From the NCBI GenBank assembly GCA_947311845.1, contig CAMZMU010000020.1, positions 43,049,225-43,113,224 on the forward strand: 64,000 nucleotides of DNA. Reading direction: 5' to 3'. The notes beneath the pieces were generated by a model that saw only the letters and a list, made by a program, of their open reading frames with translations, did no database searches and was not told the origin of the DNA. Each line of letters starts with the position of its first letter. Positions within the stretch are counted from its first letter, which is position 1. This stretch comes from Poa pratensis. Taxonomy: Eukaryota > Streptophyta > Magnoliopsida > Poales > Poaceae. The position numbers and the translations under genes are program-made. Shown piece by piece: positions 24,101 through 36,030 of the stretch.

Positions 24101-27100
24101 CCATAGTTCGTTGTTCAAATTTAGACCTTGAAAAGTGTTTGCACCACCTAAATGGTGACAGAAGGAGTAGCTATTTTACTTTGCTTTGTCAGCTTCATAG
24201 CTGTTTTGGTTTTGTAAACCTCTGCGCCTTCTCGGCGTTCTTCTAATACAAAATGATGTGCATTTCGATTTGTGTTCAAGAAAATATGGCCTTGTGATAA
24301 GTGTGAGAAAATTCAGTTGACCAGATAACACTGCCAATTGCTGAAGGTGTTGTATTAAGTGTATTAAACTATTGATTTGACAATTTTCTGTCTTTGTTTC
24401 TCTTACTACCTTCTATTGTGAAACAGCATATACAGCAAAGTCACAGACTACCTCAAGGGACGTGATAATATTGGAGATATACGTTGTTTTGGGGGAATAT
24501 TGGAATATACACACCTTTGTCAGTCTAAAATCGTACAATGTATGTGCCCATAAGTTATTCAGAGGGACTAGTGCTTCTTGGGAAGTTTAGTGTGCAAAGA
24601 TTGCTTGAATAATTTTCATCCAGCTGAACGGGAAGCAACTAAAGTGCAAAGGACATCAGAAAATTCCTGCATGATCACAACATTCTAGATACCTACCTTG
24701 CCTTTCCTCCCAAAAAGAACATTGTGAAGAAATTTAAGATCAGTAGGTTTCTTCCTTGATAACCTCTGTGCCACTGTAAATATAGTTATAGAAAACGCAT
24801 AATTTAGCAAACGAGCAATAGAAGTGCATTAGGAAAGGAAAAAATCATACATAGCAGACCCCGGGTTAGTGAGAACAATGTAGCTTATTGTTAGTTATAT
24901 ATTTCATAATACAAGAAATCACTACGAGAAGAGAAAACAACATTTAATTGTCAGTTGTCAGATATTGTTCATCGACTCAAGATCAAGAGTTCAAGACACA
25001 TGAATCACGTCACAACTAACAACAACAGGTTCTAATCAAATTGATATTGTTGGGTCTTGTCCAAATTTCAAGAGAAGACCAATTAGTGTACAGGTATAAA
25101 ATTCTAGCACTTGAAATGAGTCAATAACAAAAAATATCGAACTTGCTAGGATCACTAGAGCCTTTTAGCCTCCTCTTACTACGGGTGGACACTCAACCAG
25201 ACTAGAGTACACAAGAAAGTTTGCATCTAATACAGTTCACTTATAACTGAGCTTCAGTTATGGCCACGACTTTGACAACATTTTGCTGTTTTATTTCTCT
25301 TGGAAGCTAAACCTATTGTTTGCAGTAGATTGTCATTAATTGGACCAATTTGTGCAATATTTGCCAGTCTACTCTAGGTAACGAATATATGCAATCACCT
25401 AATTTCACACAGATCCTCACTTCTCAGTGGAAAAAACAAGGAAGTATCCAGTAAGCTCCTCAAAGTAAGGATCACACATACACAGATGCTAGTGACAGAA
25501 TACTAGTTTGGACTAGGTTATGAAAGGGTGCTGGCTTAAGCTCAGAACATCTGCACCTACAGTTTGGAATCATAAATATAGACATAGATAAAGTTATTGT
25601 GAAAACATGGGTATTACACATATCGAAGACATGCATCATAAACAGAACCAAATAAACACATGTTGATTAGACTGGTCGATCAGGAACAAACTTATCATGA
25701 TTCATGAGATTAAGGTTTCATGCATTACTGATACCACATGGCCAATATAGAAGTTGGAGAATACATGGGAAAAAGGAGTCTAGCGGGAACCTAAATTCAC
25801 ACTAGGCGTCCTTCAAAATTCAGTAATATCACTAGGACAGGTTAGGTGACATTTGAACGTTCAATGCAAAAGAAGAACATCTTAGCCCTAAGCAAGAACC
25901 GTTGTGTGGACCTAATATCCAGCCCCCCAAAAAAAAGATGCAAGTAAACAGTAAAAGTCTGAGATAGGGCTTATACCACTTGGTATATCCTTCAAAGGAG
26001 TGCCGCGGCCCTGCAAATGTAAGGATTTGCCAAAAGTTATAGCTTTGCCAGAGAAAAAAAGTGACATAAAGGTAACATGACTGCAAGAAATGAACCTTCT
26101 CAACTACGAAGTTCCTGTTTGGCTCCTTATCAATCACTTCAACCAACCTCTCCACTATTTTCCTCTCACGTTGAGGGCGATCAGTACCATAAGGGGTGGG
26201 GGTGTTTAATAAGCTTTTGGCTTCCCTGGATTTGGACCCATCCTGTTTCTTATCCTTTCCCTGGCTTCTATCCCTGGCACTTCTTGCCTTCTTGTTCTTA
26301 GGTGTTTCCTCCTTATTCTCGTCTACACCCTTGTCTGCGTCACTGACCTCCTCTTCTGCTACTTTGCCACCTTTTCCTCGCTTCTTTCCACCTTGCTTTT
26401 CTAGTTTTTCGTCATTCCCATTTTTCTTCCCAACTTTCTTATCAGAAGAGCCCTTTTCTGCATCCTCTTCCCCTTGACTATCACCATCACTCATTTCTTC
26501 TGCTTTATTTTCCTCCTGCTCACCCAGACCGTTCTTTCCATGTTCATTCAATTCATCCTGCTTATCAGAACCACCTTGTTCTGCATCTTTCAGTTCCTTC
26601 TCGTCCTCTGTGTTTTCACCTTTGTCTTCCTTAAGCCCGTCATCTTCGACCGCTGCATCTCCTGCCTTGGTGTCAGCCTCAGCCATCTTCACATCTTCAC
26701 ATTCTGCTACCTTGGCAGTGTTATCTTCTATTACATCAGCATCCTCTGATGTGCTCATTTTGACATCCTCGTGTTCTGCTGCATTGGTGTTGTTATCTTC
26801 CTTTGCATCCACATTCTCCACAGCACCCATTTTGACATGGGCTTGTTCTGCTGCCTTGGTGTCATTACCTTCATTTGCATCCACATCCTCCACGCCTCCC
26901 ATTTTGACATCATCATGTTCTGCTGCCTTCGTGCCGTTATCATCTTTTGCAGCTGAATCATCTATGCCAGCCAGTTTGACATCCTCATGTTCTACTGCCT
27001 TGGCGTCATTATCTTCCTTTACATCTACACCTTCCACAGCATTCATTTTCACATCCTTGCATTCTGCTGCCTTGGCACCATCATCTTCCTTTGCATCTGA

Positions 27101-27661
27101 ATGCTCCACACCATCCGTTTTGTGATATTTGGGTTCTGCTTCCTTCGCATCTGCATCATCGACACCAGCTGTGTTGGAATCCTCATGTTCTGCTGCCTTG
27201 ACGTTGTCCTCTTCCTTTGCATCTGCATCCTCAACACCACCTGTTTTGGAATCCTCGTGTTCTGCTGCCTTGGCATTGTCATCTTCCTTTGCATCTGCAT
27301 CCCCAACACCACCTGTTTTGGAATCCCCGTGTTCTGCTGTCTTGGCATCATTACCATCCTTGGTGTCCACACCACCCGATATGACATCCTCTATACCTGT
27401 CTGCTTTGCAGCACCCGCATCATCTTTCTTTGCATCATCGGCCTCAGTCATCTTGGTATCTTCATCAGTTAGGCCCTTTGTGCCATTTTCAGAGGCTTTA
27501 TTCTGTTCTTCGGCATTCATATTCGCTACTGCTAGATCCTTGTTCTCACCAGCCTCTTCCTTCTTGATGTTGTCCTTATCAGAAGCACCAACATCAGTGG
27601 ATGCTCCTCCATTTGCCACAGCCGTCTCATCCATTACTACTGCTGGGTCTGCCTCAGGCAT
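21163..27661 (-). CDS. DEK: DEK-domain chromatin-associated protein
   Basis: DEK proteins bind DNA and histones in the nucleus and influence chromatin topology and transcription. Eleven coding exons, in transcript order: 27661-26096, 26010-25977, 24773-24697, 23386-23327, 23241-23131, 23027-22950, 22815-22735, 22486-22072, 21792-21683, 21428-21398, 21323-21163. All have GT-AG borders and they sum to 2724 bases (907 residues plus stop). Exon 1 encodes a highly acidic N-terminus with about ten 24-residue repeats (residues 97-328), then Lys-rich nuclear-type sequence and RPQRERKIVERLVEVI. The DEK/SAP-like core spans about residues 520-640 (EKGRGTPLKDIPSVAQRL, FLHNVLFGRKGK, FSGFVWHESDEKQ). Basic and acidic linkers follow, then the C-terminal DEK_C helix bundle (about 825-880: DLPSKAELKKTI, VDHYKIDLTPRKGAIKIMI). 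The minus frame running past 26096 is intron read-through. No break is visible. Confidence 0.93.
23477..23707. mobile_element. Stowaway-like MITE in a DEK intron
   Basis: A 231-base element with inverted ends starting CTCCCTCCGTTAAATAAAATA and a TA target duplication at 23475-23476 and 23708-23709. It lies in the intron between the exons ending at 24697 and starting at 23386, away from the splice sites. Confidence 0.88.
23880..24290. other. Possible retroelement 3' tail in a DEK intron
   Basis: The sequence ends in a T-rich stretch with TTTTGTAAACCTCTGCGCC and CTAATACAAAATGATG, reminiscent of the 3' tails of grass LINEs. No frame supports this; it is a resemblance only. Confidence 0.25.
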
Positions 27662-28444
27662 CCTGAGTGACGCTTATTGCTCTAGCTGCAGAAAAATGTT
27701 TAGCCAAGTAAAGTAAGGTAACATGTTAGAAGCCGAAAGAAAAGAGAAAAATGAGTGAAAGATGAATTAACTGTATGCTATGGTACCACCGTAAAGATGT
27801 AAAGCTTGTGACTTTCATCCAAAACATGCACGAAAAATGCCTCACCCGGATATAAACCATAAGATCAGATCTGGTTCCTACTGCCAAGAGTGCTAGACTG
27901 CTACACAGCAGGACACTCGTACATGTGGTAGCACAACAAACGGACAATGCAAGCAAAAACCAATGGCATCTGACGAATAGAGAGAGATGAGCGTAAACAA
28001 CAATTTGACAATTAAGTTACACAAAACCCCCAAAATCACATCCGCACGGGAGTACGGGGCATCCACACCAAACTCCATCAGTCAGACCGACGAACAGAAG
28101 GTATAGCGCAGAGCTAGTTTGGGCACAAACCCTAAGGACGTCACCTTTGGGGTGCCAGATCGAACCTTATCGGGGCGAGCGAAATCGAGAGCTCACAGCT
28201 CCTCCCGCTCCCGAACCCCCTCCCAAGCTAACCGAATCACACTCTTAAGCTCAAACCTACCGCGAGCAGACAAAGAAGCGCTTCCTCGCCCACAAAACCC
28301 TAACTCAAGACAGATTTCCACAAACCCTAACAAGCCCCAAAGACAGCACGCTGCGCACCGAACCTGGCAGGGCAGTCCTGCGTACATCACCAGTGATCCC
28401 GAGCAAGCAAGCAGAGGAATTCGCGCTTGTTGGTGGCGTTTTAC

Positions 28445-28550
28445 CTGGAGGCGAGCGGTGATTCGTGGGGGGAGAGTGGAGTCGCGTCGCCACCCACCAG
28501 GGTTCCTTCCTCCCTGACTGAGGAGGGCGAGACAAGAGGAGAAATATTCC
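28445..28550 (-). other. DEK: DEK 5'UTR exon (approximate right end)
   Basis: A splice donor (CTCCAG|GTAAAA on the minus strand) at 28444/28445 pairs with the acceptor at 27686-27691 (CTGCAG on the plus strand), leaving 24 untranslated bases before the ATG. The 759-base 5'UTR intron is 27686-28444. The transcription start is inferred from the pyrimidine-rich leader and is not fixed. Confidence 0.55.
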
Positions 28551-28828
28551 GAGTCTATTTTCCCATTTCCTTTTCTAAAAAATGGTTGCCCCGGATGGAC
28601 GGACCCCAGCCCGGAATCCAATCCGCTTTTATTTTCCTTTCTCGCCCGATCCTGACACGTTGCCTGGCTCGAGCGTACCTCAGCAATTTTCAGCAGGATC
28701 GCGCCGTGTTCTGTTTCGGTTCGAAATTCTCCCGCCCGTTTGGTGGCATTTTCTTTTGGGCCTCAATTCAGTTCTTTTTTTAGGGTAACTCGCCTTCTTT
28801 CCGGGTGATAGGGTGGGGACTATCCTTA

Positions 28829-30855
28829 GGGCATTCCAGCCGTTCCCCCAGCGCCCCCAGGCCGATTTTAGCGCCGTTTTGGCTGGGAGCGTCGTTTTTC
28901 ACCCAGTCGGCCCCCAAGAGCCCAAATAGCGCCGGCGCTCCCAGGCCAAACCCAGCCCACCGGGTTCGGCCTGGGGGGTAAAAGTGCGCGTGGGCCAGCG
29001 CTGTCGGCATGATAGCACATATCCCACCCCCGCGCCGCGTTCTTTTCCCCATCCCTGCGTCGCCGCGATGTCGCCGCCGGCACCACCCCTCCCACCTCCG
29101 CCGCATACAAGTAGCTAGGAAGCCGCCTTCTCGCCCAATCCTCCGCCGTCGGCCGCCCCTCCTCCCCCGCGTCATCTCGCCGCAAAGAAGACTCTCGGGA
29201 AGGCTCGCCCCCACCTTGCCTACTAGGTGTTCGGCGATTTGTCTGCCCAGCCATGGACTCCGACGACGAGGATCTGATCGCCGAACTGCTCGACGAGGAA
29301 GCCCAGGCCGACATCGACGATGAAGAGCACCTGCTCGTCCTCGCCTGCCTTGCCGGCCTGCTGGACAAGGCGAAGCCGCGGCGTGGTGGCTCAAAGCCCG
29401 GTCGCCGCAAGAGCAAGGCAGCGCTACGAAGGCTACTGCATCCTCTACTCCGACTACTTCGCCGAGCACCCCACGCAGGACGAGGCTGTGTTCCGGCGCC
29501 GTTTCAGGATGAAACGGCAACTCTTCCTCGACATCATGCATGCCATCCGAGAGTTCGACACTACTTCAAGCTGAAGACGGATTGCACCAGCACGGTAGGC
29601 TTTACCTCAATTCAGAAGTGCACGGTGGCGATGAGATTGCTTGCATACGGTGCTCCCGCTGACGCTCAGGATGACTATCTGCGCATGTCCGAGTCTTGCG
29701 CCATTGAATGCTTGAACAGGTACTGCAGGGCAGTGGTGGCAGTGTTTGGGCCAAAATACTTGCGATCACCCAATGCGGATGACACTGCCCGGATCCTGGC
29801 CACCAATGAAGCAAGAGGCTTCCCAGGGATGCTTGGAAGCATCGACTGCATGCATTGGCAATGGAAGAACTGTCCATTTGAATGGCAGGGCATGTACAAG
29901 GGGCACAAAGGAGCTTGCAGTGTGATTCTTGAGGCTGTGGCTACACAAGATCTATGGATTTGGCATGCCTTTTTGGAATGCCAGGAACACACAACGATAT
30001 CAATGTTCTGCAGTGCTCAACTGTGTTCAGCAGCCTTGTTGAGGGTCATGCTCCCCGGTGAACTATGAGATCAATGGGCACCAGTACACCAAGGGCTACT
30101 ATCTTGCAGATGGCATCTACCCAAAGTGGTCGACATTTGTGAAGACTATCCCCAGCCCAATGCCAGGAAGCGCCAAGTCTTGGTTTTCCAAGTGCCAGGA
30201 GGCTTGCAGGAAGGATGTTGAGCGGGCGTTTGGTGCGCTGCAGTCTCGATTCGCTGTTGTCCGGTACCCAGCTCTGACTTGGTCCAAGGCCAACATGTCT
30301 GAGGTGATGAACTGTTGTGTGATCTTGCACAACATGATCATTGAGAGCGAGCGGGATGATCCGGTGGCTGACACTGAGTACTACAGGCAGGGTCCTCTTG
30401 CAGATGTTGATCACCAGGTGCCGGCAATATGGGCAAACTTCATGACTATGCGCCAGGAGATTCGAGACTCGACGGTGCATACACAGCTGCAGAATGATCT
30501 GGTGGAGCACCTGTGGAGGCGCAAAGGCAATGGCCATGCCGATGCCTAGTTTGTTCTATTTGCTTGCATTGTTGAACTATTTGTCTATGGATTTGTATGT
30601 TGAACTATTTGTGTGTGGATTTGTATGTTGAACTATTTGTGTGTTGATTTGTATGCCGAAAGTTTGGCCGAAAGTTGATGTGTGTGTTGATTTGTATGTT
30701 GAAAATTTGGCCGAAAATTGGTCGGCTGGGGGCGGCCTGGGTTCGGCGACTGGGAAAACGCCGAACCCAGGACGTCAAATTGCGCCGGCGTTCCCCCAGG
30801 CCATCCAAAAAGGCGCCGTTTTTCGGCCTGGGGGGGCGAACGGCTGGAGATGCCC
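28829..30855 (+). mobile_element. PIF/Harbinger DNA transposon, 2.03 kb, decayed
   Basis: Flanked by the three-base duplication TTA (28826-28828 and 30856-30858), the usual Harbinger target. The left end reads GGGCATTCCAGCCGTTCCCC; the right end, reverse-complemented, reads GGGCATCTCCAGCCGTTCGC. These inverted ends continue imperfectly into CCCCCAGGCC. A transposase remnant fills the middle. It sits about 280 bases upstream of the DEK first exon. Confidence 0.88.
29253..30549 (+). pseudogene. Harbinger transposase (DDE nuclease), frameshifted
   Basis: From the ATG at 29253 the frame gives an acidic N-terminus ([19 protein letters not shown]). It shifts near 29420 to a frame reading [18 protein letters not shown] and [16 protein letters not shown], and shifts back near 29565. 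It shifts again at the T-run near 29970, and once more at the C-run near 30053, before running open to 30549. Domain landmarks are [15 protein letters not shown] (first Asp), [10 protein letters not shown] (second Asp) and CRKDVERAFGALQSRF (catalytic Glu), the DDE triad of the DDE_Tnp_4 family. The last two breaks are in homopolymers. At least four shifts make it nonfunctional as it stands. The partner Myb-like ORF of the family is absent. Confidence 0.85.
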
Positions 30856-31709
30856 TTACTCGGTTCATTCCAAAAACTTGGTTGGTCAAAGGACATTGTA
30901 TGCACGGGTGACTCATGGTCAAAGAATCTGGTGGCCATGTCATATTCTTCTCATTGTCAAAGACAGGGCAGGGCCGGGCCGGTAAAACTAGGGGCCCTGT
31001 GCCAAACTCTAAAATGGGCCCTATATCCGTAGAAAAATAAAACTAATAAGTAATTATAATGTATATGCTGCAATATCTTACATTAAATCATACCTATTTA
31101 ACTCCTAGTTGCATTATGTTTATTTGAACAAGATCATCTTTGTAATCTATACTACTATTAAAAGAGCAAACATGTTCGGGACACATTAAATTACAACCGT
31201 TCAATATTAGATCAACGGTCCAGATCGCTCCAATGTTTGACAACTCAACACACCTTTTCGTTTTGATTATAATTACAAGGATTGCCACCCGTAAAAGAAA
31301 CACCTCCAGAACTTATCCGGCCGCCGGCCGCCTACTGTCAAAATAATTCTACCAGATTGAGATACGGAGAGGGAGAACGAGGTCGTGGCCGGGGAGCCGC
31401 CGCGCGCTTGGATCCAGGCGCCACCACGCGCATCCGTGATCTGTGCCAGATCCGGGCACCATGTTAAGGTTGTGTGGATGAGAAGGGCACTGTGGCATCG
31501 TGGCTGCTGCTGGAGCACGGGCGTCGTGGCGACTTCGCCGAGAGCACTTGCTCTCTGCCCTGGATCCATCAACTGCCGCCGAGACCCTGGAGTCCCGACT
31601 GCCCCGAGCACCCGCGACATGGCCGACGTCGCCCCAAGCACCTGCTCTCGGCTCTGGATCCATCACCGGCCAAGGCGGCGGCACCACCACTAATCGCACG
31701 CAGGCGACC

Positions 31710-31965
31710 ATGGAGGAGAGAGCGTCGTTTCTGCCCCAGCGGGGCCGGTCGGAGGCGACGGCGACGAAGTGGCGGTGGAGAGGGTCAGCGGTGGCGGAGG
31801 AGGCCAGGATGGTGGCGCATGTGGCGCTGCCGATGCCGCCGTGAGCGTGGCACAATACGCCGTGCAGGTCGCCTCCAACATGATGGTCGGCTCCCCGGGG
31901 TGCTACTGCTCTCCGCCTCCACCATCGCCACCTCCCTCGCCTCCGTCTCCGGCTTCAGCCTCCTC
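31710..31965 (+). pseudogene. MATE efflux transporter (DETOXIFICATION), first-exon fragment
   Basis: Starting at ATG 31710, three frames together give the N-terminal signature of plant MATE transporters: EEARMVAHVALPM, then SVAQYAVQVASNMMVG, then LSASTIATSLASVSGFSLL. This covers roughly the first two membrane helices and stops at a GT splice-donor-like site at 31966. Intact MATE proteins are about 450-550 residues and export organic compounds across membranes. Two frameshifts (near 31840 and 31893) break it. The rest of the gene is missing, as expected for a piece captured by the surrounding Helitron. Confidence 0.72.
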
Positions 31966-32475
31966 GTACGTCACCCTCAGTTCATGTGTCCTTGATTTCG
32001 GTTTAAATTCATGATCGCCGCATCCTCTTGGAATATGCGTTTCCTGGTTAGATTCCCTTGTCAGCCACAACAGAATCTGAACAAAAAGAATCGATTGACG
32101 TCTGTAGATTTAGTTTGGTCAGTGGTGCGATGCTCTGTTCAGATATTCAGTGTATGAGCGTAGGTGTCAGGAAAGGCATTCAATCTCGAGAATTGTTTTG
32201 ATTAGCATAGTATCTTTAGTAGGAAAAACTACCACCTCAGTGTAAAGTGTTACCGACCTCACTAGCAAAAAAGAAGTTTGTTTTCTTTGACAATGCCTTC
32301 TACATAGTACTAGATACACTTACACTTCCTGATGAATTATAAAGTAGGAAGTATTATACAAACAGGTTCCATTGATACTGAATTAACCAATGTACCAAGT
32401 TTAAAAATAGCCAGGTGTGTCTAATAAGCCAACAGTGTACCAAGTTTAGATGTTTAATTGTTTGCTCAATTCCAG

Positions 32476-32628
32476 TCTGATGACGATGGAGATGATGACA
32501 TATCCAATAGGGTATCTTTGCAGAGAGTAGGCCATGAGTGGAGAAGTGGAAAATACAGGAGCTATCGATGGGGATTTGGTGTGGCTGCTGCTATGTTTTA
32601 CAGTCTTTCTCTTGCTTCGGTACTGTAG
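32476..32628 (+). pseudogene. Captured exon-like piece, acidic then hydrophobic
   Basis: Preceded by an acceptor-like CAATTCCAG, it reads 50 residues open to a stop: an acidic start (SDDDGDDDISNRV), a basic middle (HEWRSGKYRSYRWG) and a hydrophobic end (GVAAAMFYSLSLASVL). I do not recognise the protein. Its placement inside the Helitron suggests a third-party gene fragment. Confidence 0.35.
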
Positions 32629-32832
32629 TGCACAGTAGGAAAACTGGGCAAGTACTTCAGCTGATGCATCAGTATTTCTGTCAATGCACACCATTGTTCT
32701 CACAAAAAATGAGACCATTCTATCATATTATGATATTAAGATGTTCATTAGAACTGCACACGCATATCTCACTTCTTTGAATATGAACTTTTTCTTCCCT
32801 CGATGATGTATAATAGTCCTTTTGATTTGTAG

Positions 32833-32985
32833 GCGTTGTTTGATCTTTCAAGGACGGCTGAGGTTTTTTTCCAGATGCTCCGCACCACCGAGGACGCACA
32901 CACCTCCCTGGGATCATTGACCCGAAACTTTGTGCATCACATCAATGTCGACTGCGATCTTCTTCCAGATGCTAGAGGCGACTAA
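32833..32985 (+). pseudogene. Captured exon-like piece, last exon of an unknown gene
   Basis: Preceded by TTTGATTTGTAG (acceptor-like), it reads 50 residues open to TAA: LFDLSRTAEVFFQMLRTTED, later NFVHHINVDCDLLPDARGD. The composition is that of ordinary protein-coding sequence rather than random DNA. Family unknown. It is probably part of the same captured set as 32476-32628. Confidence 0.35.
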
Positions 32986-33589
32986 TGTCGATTCTGTGTG
33001 ATTAATAGTTAATTTGTACTGAGCTGCACTATAATTGTTACTTAAAATGGTTGTGTTATATGATTAATAGTTTTTTGTACTCAGCTGCACTAGAACTGTT
33101 AAAATACTGTTGAGTATTTCATAATTGCTATATTGAAATGTCAGGCCAAGAAGTTATTGTAGCCTGAACTTCTGCAGCAATCTGGTATGGAGGAGTACCA
33201 TTTTAAGTTGTTAATCCCTTAGTTTGCTGACATATCAATTGATTTTGGCTGTGGGCAATGATAGTACTGAAATTCTGCTATTTGATACGTTATTATACCC
33301 CTCATGTGACAAATTTTCGTGATACTCATAATCATGCTTGCTCAGCCGCATGATCACAGTCAGATGTATCATCTTTCGTGCTCTGATTGTCTTGGTTCAG
33401 TGCTGATTATTTCCCACAGAACATTGGCTGCACGAGGATTCACTAAACTATACATTAGACAATAGCTTTCATGTGTTGATCTGATTCACGGAGTTAAAAT
33501 ATTTTGTACAGTTTCTTTTTCTTCAGAATTTCCATTATATTTCTAAAATATATTTCATAGAACGTGCATTGCACGTGCAACACTGCTAT

Positions 33590-34331
33590 GCTCTATAAAA
33601 TGAAACATTTCATCGATGTCCTTATAATGAACTTATTAATTAACTCAATAAAAAAACCTCAATCAAATGAGAGCAAGCAATCATGGACATGTAGAACATG
33701 GTTCGTCATGCAATTGATTTATATGGACCTTCAAACTGTCTGAGAGCTTGTAGCTAGCTTCCAGTTCTTTGGTACATTGTCTTAATAAATAGTTTTAAGA
33801 GGAAAGGGCCTAAATTATAGGTGGTACAACTAATCTGTTATGTTCTGTCTATGTGGTCAGTTAGCATCCGCTTGATTAACAAACTGGACCCAACTCCCAA
33901 ATACATGCAGTAATTAGTTAGGAAAGCAACGAACCATGGATTGAACTGATAGACTAGTATTTCCTAGGGCACCCATGAGTAGAGAAAACTAAGGATTTAA
34001 CTGACATACTTGTACTTCCTAAGCACCCTACGAGTAGAGAAATCAACATCAGCTCCAGCGCTAGCACTATGGCGCAAGCCTAGCGCGGTACATCTTTAAT
34101 TATTATTGTTTCCGTTGTTACTTTTACTGCTGCTTTGCCGTTATTATTGCTCTCAAATTACTACTGCTTTCACATCACTTTTGTTAGTAGTGCTTTCCGA
34201 GATGTGGTGGAATTGACAACTCAGCTGCTAAGACTTATAGGTATTCTTTGACTCCCCTTGTGTCGAATCAATAAATTTGGTTTTTACTTCCCTCGAAGAC
34301 TGTTGCGATCCTTTACACTTGTGGGTTATCA
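33590..34331 (+). repeat. Noncoding; ends in an LTR 3' end fragment
   Basis: No gene. The last part (about 34230-34331) ends CACTTGTGGGTTATCA, matching the end of the solo LTR at 55995-57490 (ATACTTGTGGGTTATCA). It is a truncated relative of that LTR family. Confidence 0.5.
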
Positions 34332-35394
34332 TTTATGAAGAAATTTCAGTCACAAAAAACGGATATTCTGCCCCTGAGTAGGGGCGGGATATTCCAGCCC
34401 TGGAAGAATTTTGGCTAAGGGAAAGATTGCGTGGCAGTGCACGACTCTCTATTTCCCGGATTATTGGTCGGAGTTTTCACTGGAAACCGGATATTCTGGG
34501 AAACCGGAATATCAAGCCCCCACTTAGACCGGATAATCTGGCCCCTGGATTTCTACAACGGCTCCAAACGGCTAGTTTCGTGACGGGGTATATATACCCC
34601 ACTTCGCCTTCAACCTCAAGTAACTCGACCCGACCTTCAATAACACCTCCAAGATGAGCCACTAAATCGAAGAGATCTCCTCAAGTAACTCGTTGATCTT
34701 TGGAGAATTGAAGGAGAAGAGTAAGATCTACATTCCTACAAAGCGTTTTGCATTTCCCCCTCATTCACTTGAGTGATTCGAGCCTAGGTTCCATTGGGAA
34801 AACCTAGGCCACCATTCTCACATCTTGCTGTGTTGTGACAGATCGTGGTGATTTGGGAACCTCCAATTCAGTTGTGGATGCGTGCCCCAAGCTTATTGTA
34901 AAGGCTTCGTTTTCTGCCTTAAAGGTCACCGATAGTGGAAGGTGAACCAATCCTTTGTGATGCGGTTTATCGGAGAATAGGGTGGGCCCTCTATGACATT
35001 GAGCAAGCCTGTTGTGGTGAAGCTCACACCCCTCCAACGTAGACGTACTTCCCCTCATGAAGGAACTATAGTAATCATACCCTTATCTTCGCGTGCTTCA
35101 CTTCAGTTACTTATATCCTTTACCACAGTTACTTGTATCTTGCCAGTTCCTAGTTGCTTGCTTGTCATATATGGGTAAATTCACCTTAGTTGCATATCTA
35201 GAGAATTTAACTTTTGTGTCAAGCGTAAATTGTAAAATAAGTAAAATTTGAAGTAGCACCTATTCACCCCCCCTCAGGTGTCGTACTCGGTCCTTTGAAG
35301 GTCTCTCTCCTGGGATGTAGAAGCCGTCCTCCTAGGGAGGAATTATTCTGGATTAGGATGGATGTTTGGGATGTCTAGGTAAGGACATATTTGT
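34332..35394 (+). repeat. LTR-like retroelement sequence with TATA palindrome
   Basis: Contains the perfect palindrome GGGGTATATATACCCC (34585-34600), which looks like an LTR promoter TATA box. It runs to sequence of the type TTCACCCCCCCTCAGGTGTC (about 35264), common at LTR 3' ends in grasses. I could not define both ends. Confidence 0.4.
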
Positions 35395-35575
35395 TGGCTA
35401 GTGTTTTGTTCATTGAGAACAAGGGTATCCATTGGGGTGCTGATGCAGCACAACCTACCGCTACTACACCAAGTCATCCAAATGAACCAATGACAAGAGC
35501 TAGAATCAAAGCCCTACATGATAAGGTCAACTCGATCCTCTCCATGTGTGATCTCGACGCTCTTTGAATGGGTTA
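35395..35575 (+). pseudogene. Gypsy polyprotein C-terminal fragment (plus strand)
   Basis: The frame reads EPMTRARIKALHDKVNSIL and MCDLDAL, then a frameshift/stop. The same segment occurs on the minus strand at 38950-39060 and, further decayed, at 58020-58060. It marks the end of the Ty3/Gypsy pol frame, just before the 3' LTR. Confidence 0.6.
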
Positions 35576-36030
35576 CTACTTCATTCGATACCTTATGTGT
35601 GCTCAGGTATGACCCTCATGAAAAGTCTCGAGGAGGTGTAGAATATGGACAAGAGGCGAACCAAGAAGACGAAGGGAAGGCTGAAGATTCTGTGCGTCGG
35701 TTCCACCGCCAGTCTGAACGGCTCCGGTTCGACCGACCACCGCCGGTTCCAGCGTCGGCTGAACGGTCGTTCTTATAAAACTCAATATCGGTCGAACGAC
35801 CAGTCGGAACCCCGCCGGTCCCAGTGTTGGACACCCAACTTTGAAACCGACCACTCTTTCACCTGTGAGTCAGCTGCGGGCTGAGCCTTGTATTCCCCTC
35901 GTTTACCCCCTCGACTATAATAGCACCCCTCCTCACCACTTATAGGATTAGACTTGATTTGAGATATGCTCCTCTTTGCCTCTTGTGGCCATGATTCCTC
36001 CTATGGAGTTGTACAAAACCTCCCTATGTA
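35576..36030 (+). repeat. Gypsy LTR remnant with CGGTTC-ACCG motifs
   Basis: Follows the plus-strand pol end. Between about 35695 and 35830 it is rich in GGTTCGACCGAC-like short inverted motifs. Frames here are low-complexity and not genes. Confidence 0.4.

Larger units (their letters stand above)
31146..33589 (+). mobile_element. Helitron with captured gene pieces
   Basis: The 5' end reads A|TCTATACTACTATTAAAAG, a typical plant Helitron start after a host A. The 3' side has a perfect six-base-stem hairpin (ACGTGC, loop ATT, GCACGT at 33562-33576), followed 9 bases on by CTAT instead of the usual CTAG/CTAA. The exact 3' end is therefore uncertain. Between them are exon-like pieces with splice-site-like borders and no transposase, as in non-autonomous gene-capturing Helitrons. 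Confidence 0.65.

Noticed and set aside
25832..26095. Extension of the long DEK exon frame past 26096
   Set aside because: A splice donor at 26095 and the conserved continuation in the next exon show this is intron read-through.
26474..27716. Plus-strand frames opposite DEK exon 1
   Set aside because: They mirror the acidic repeats in antisense and show no family features.
34040..34080. Short palindromic GC-rich stretch as a regulatory site
   Set aside because: Too short and isolated, with no gene nearby.
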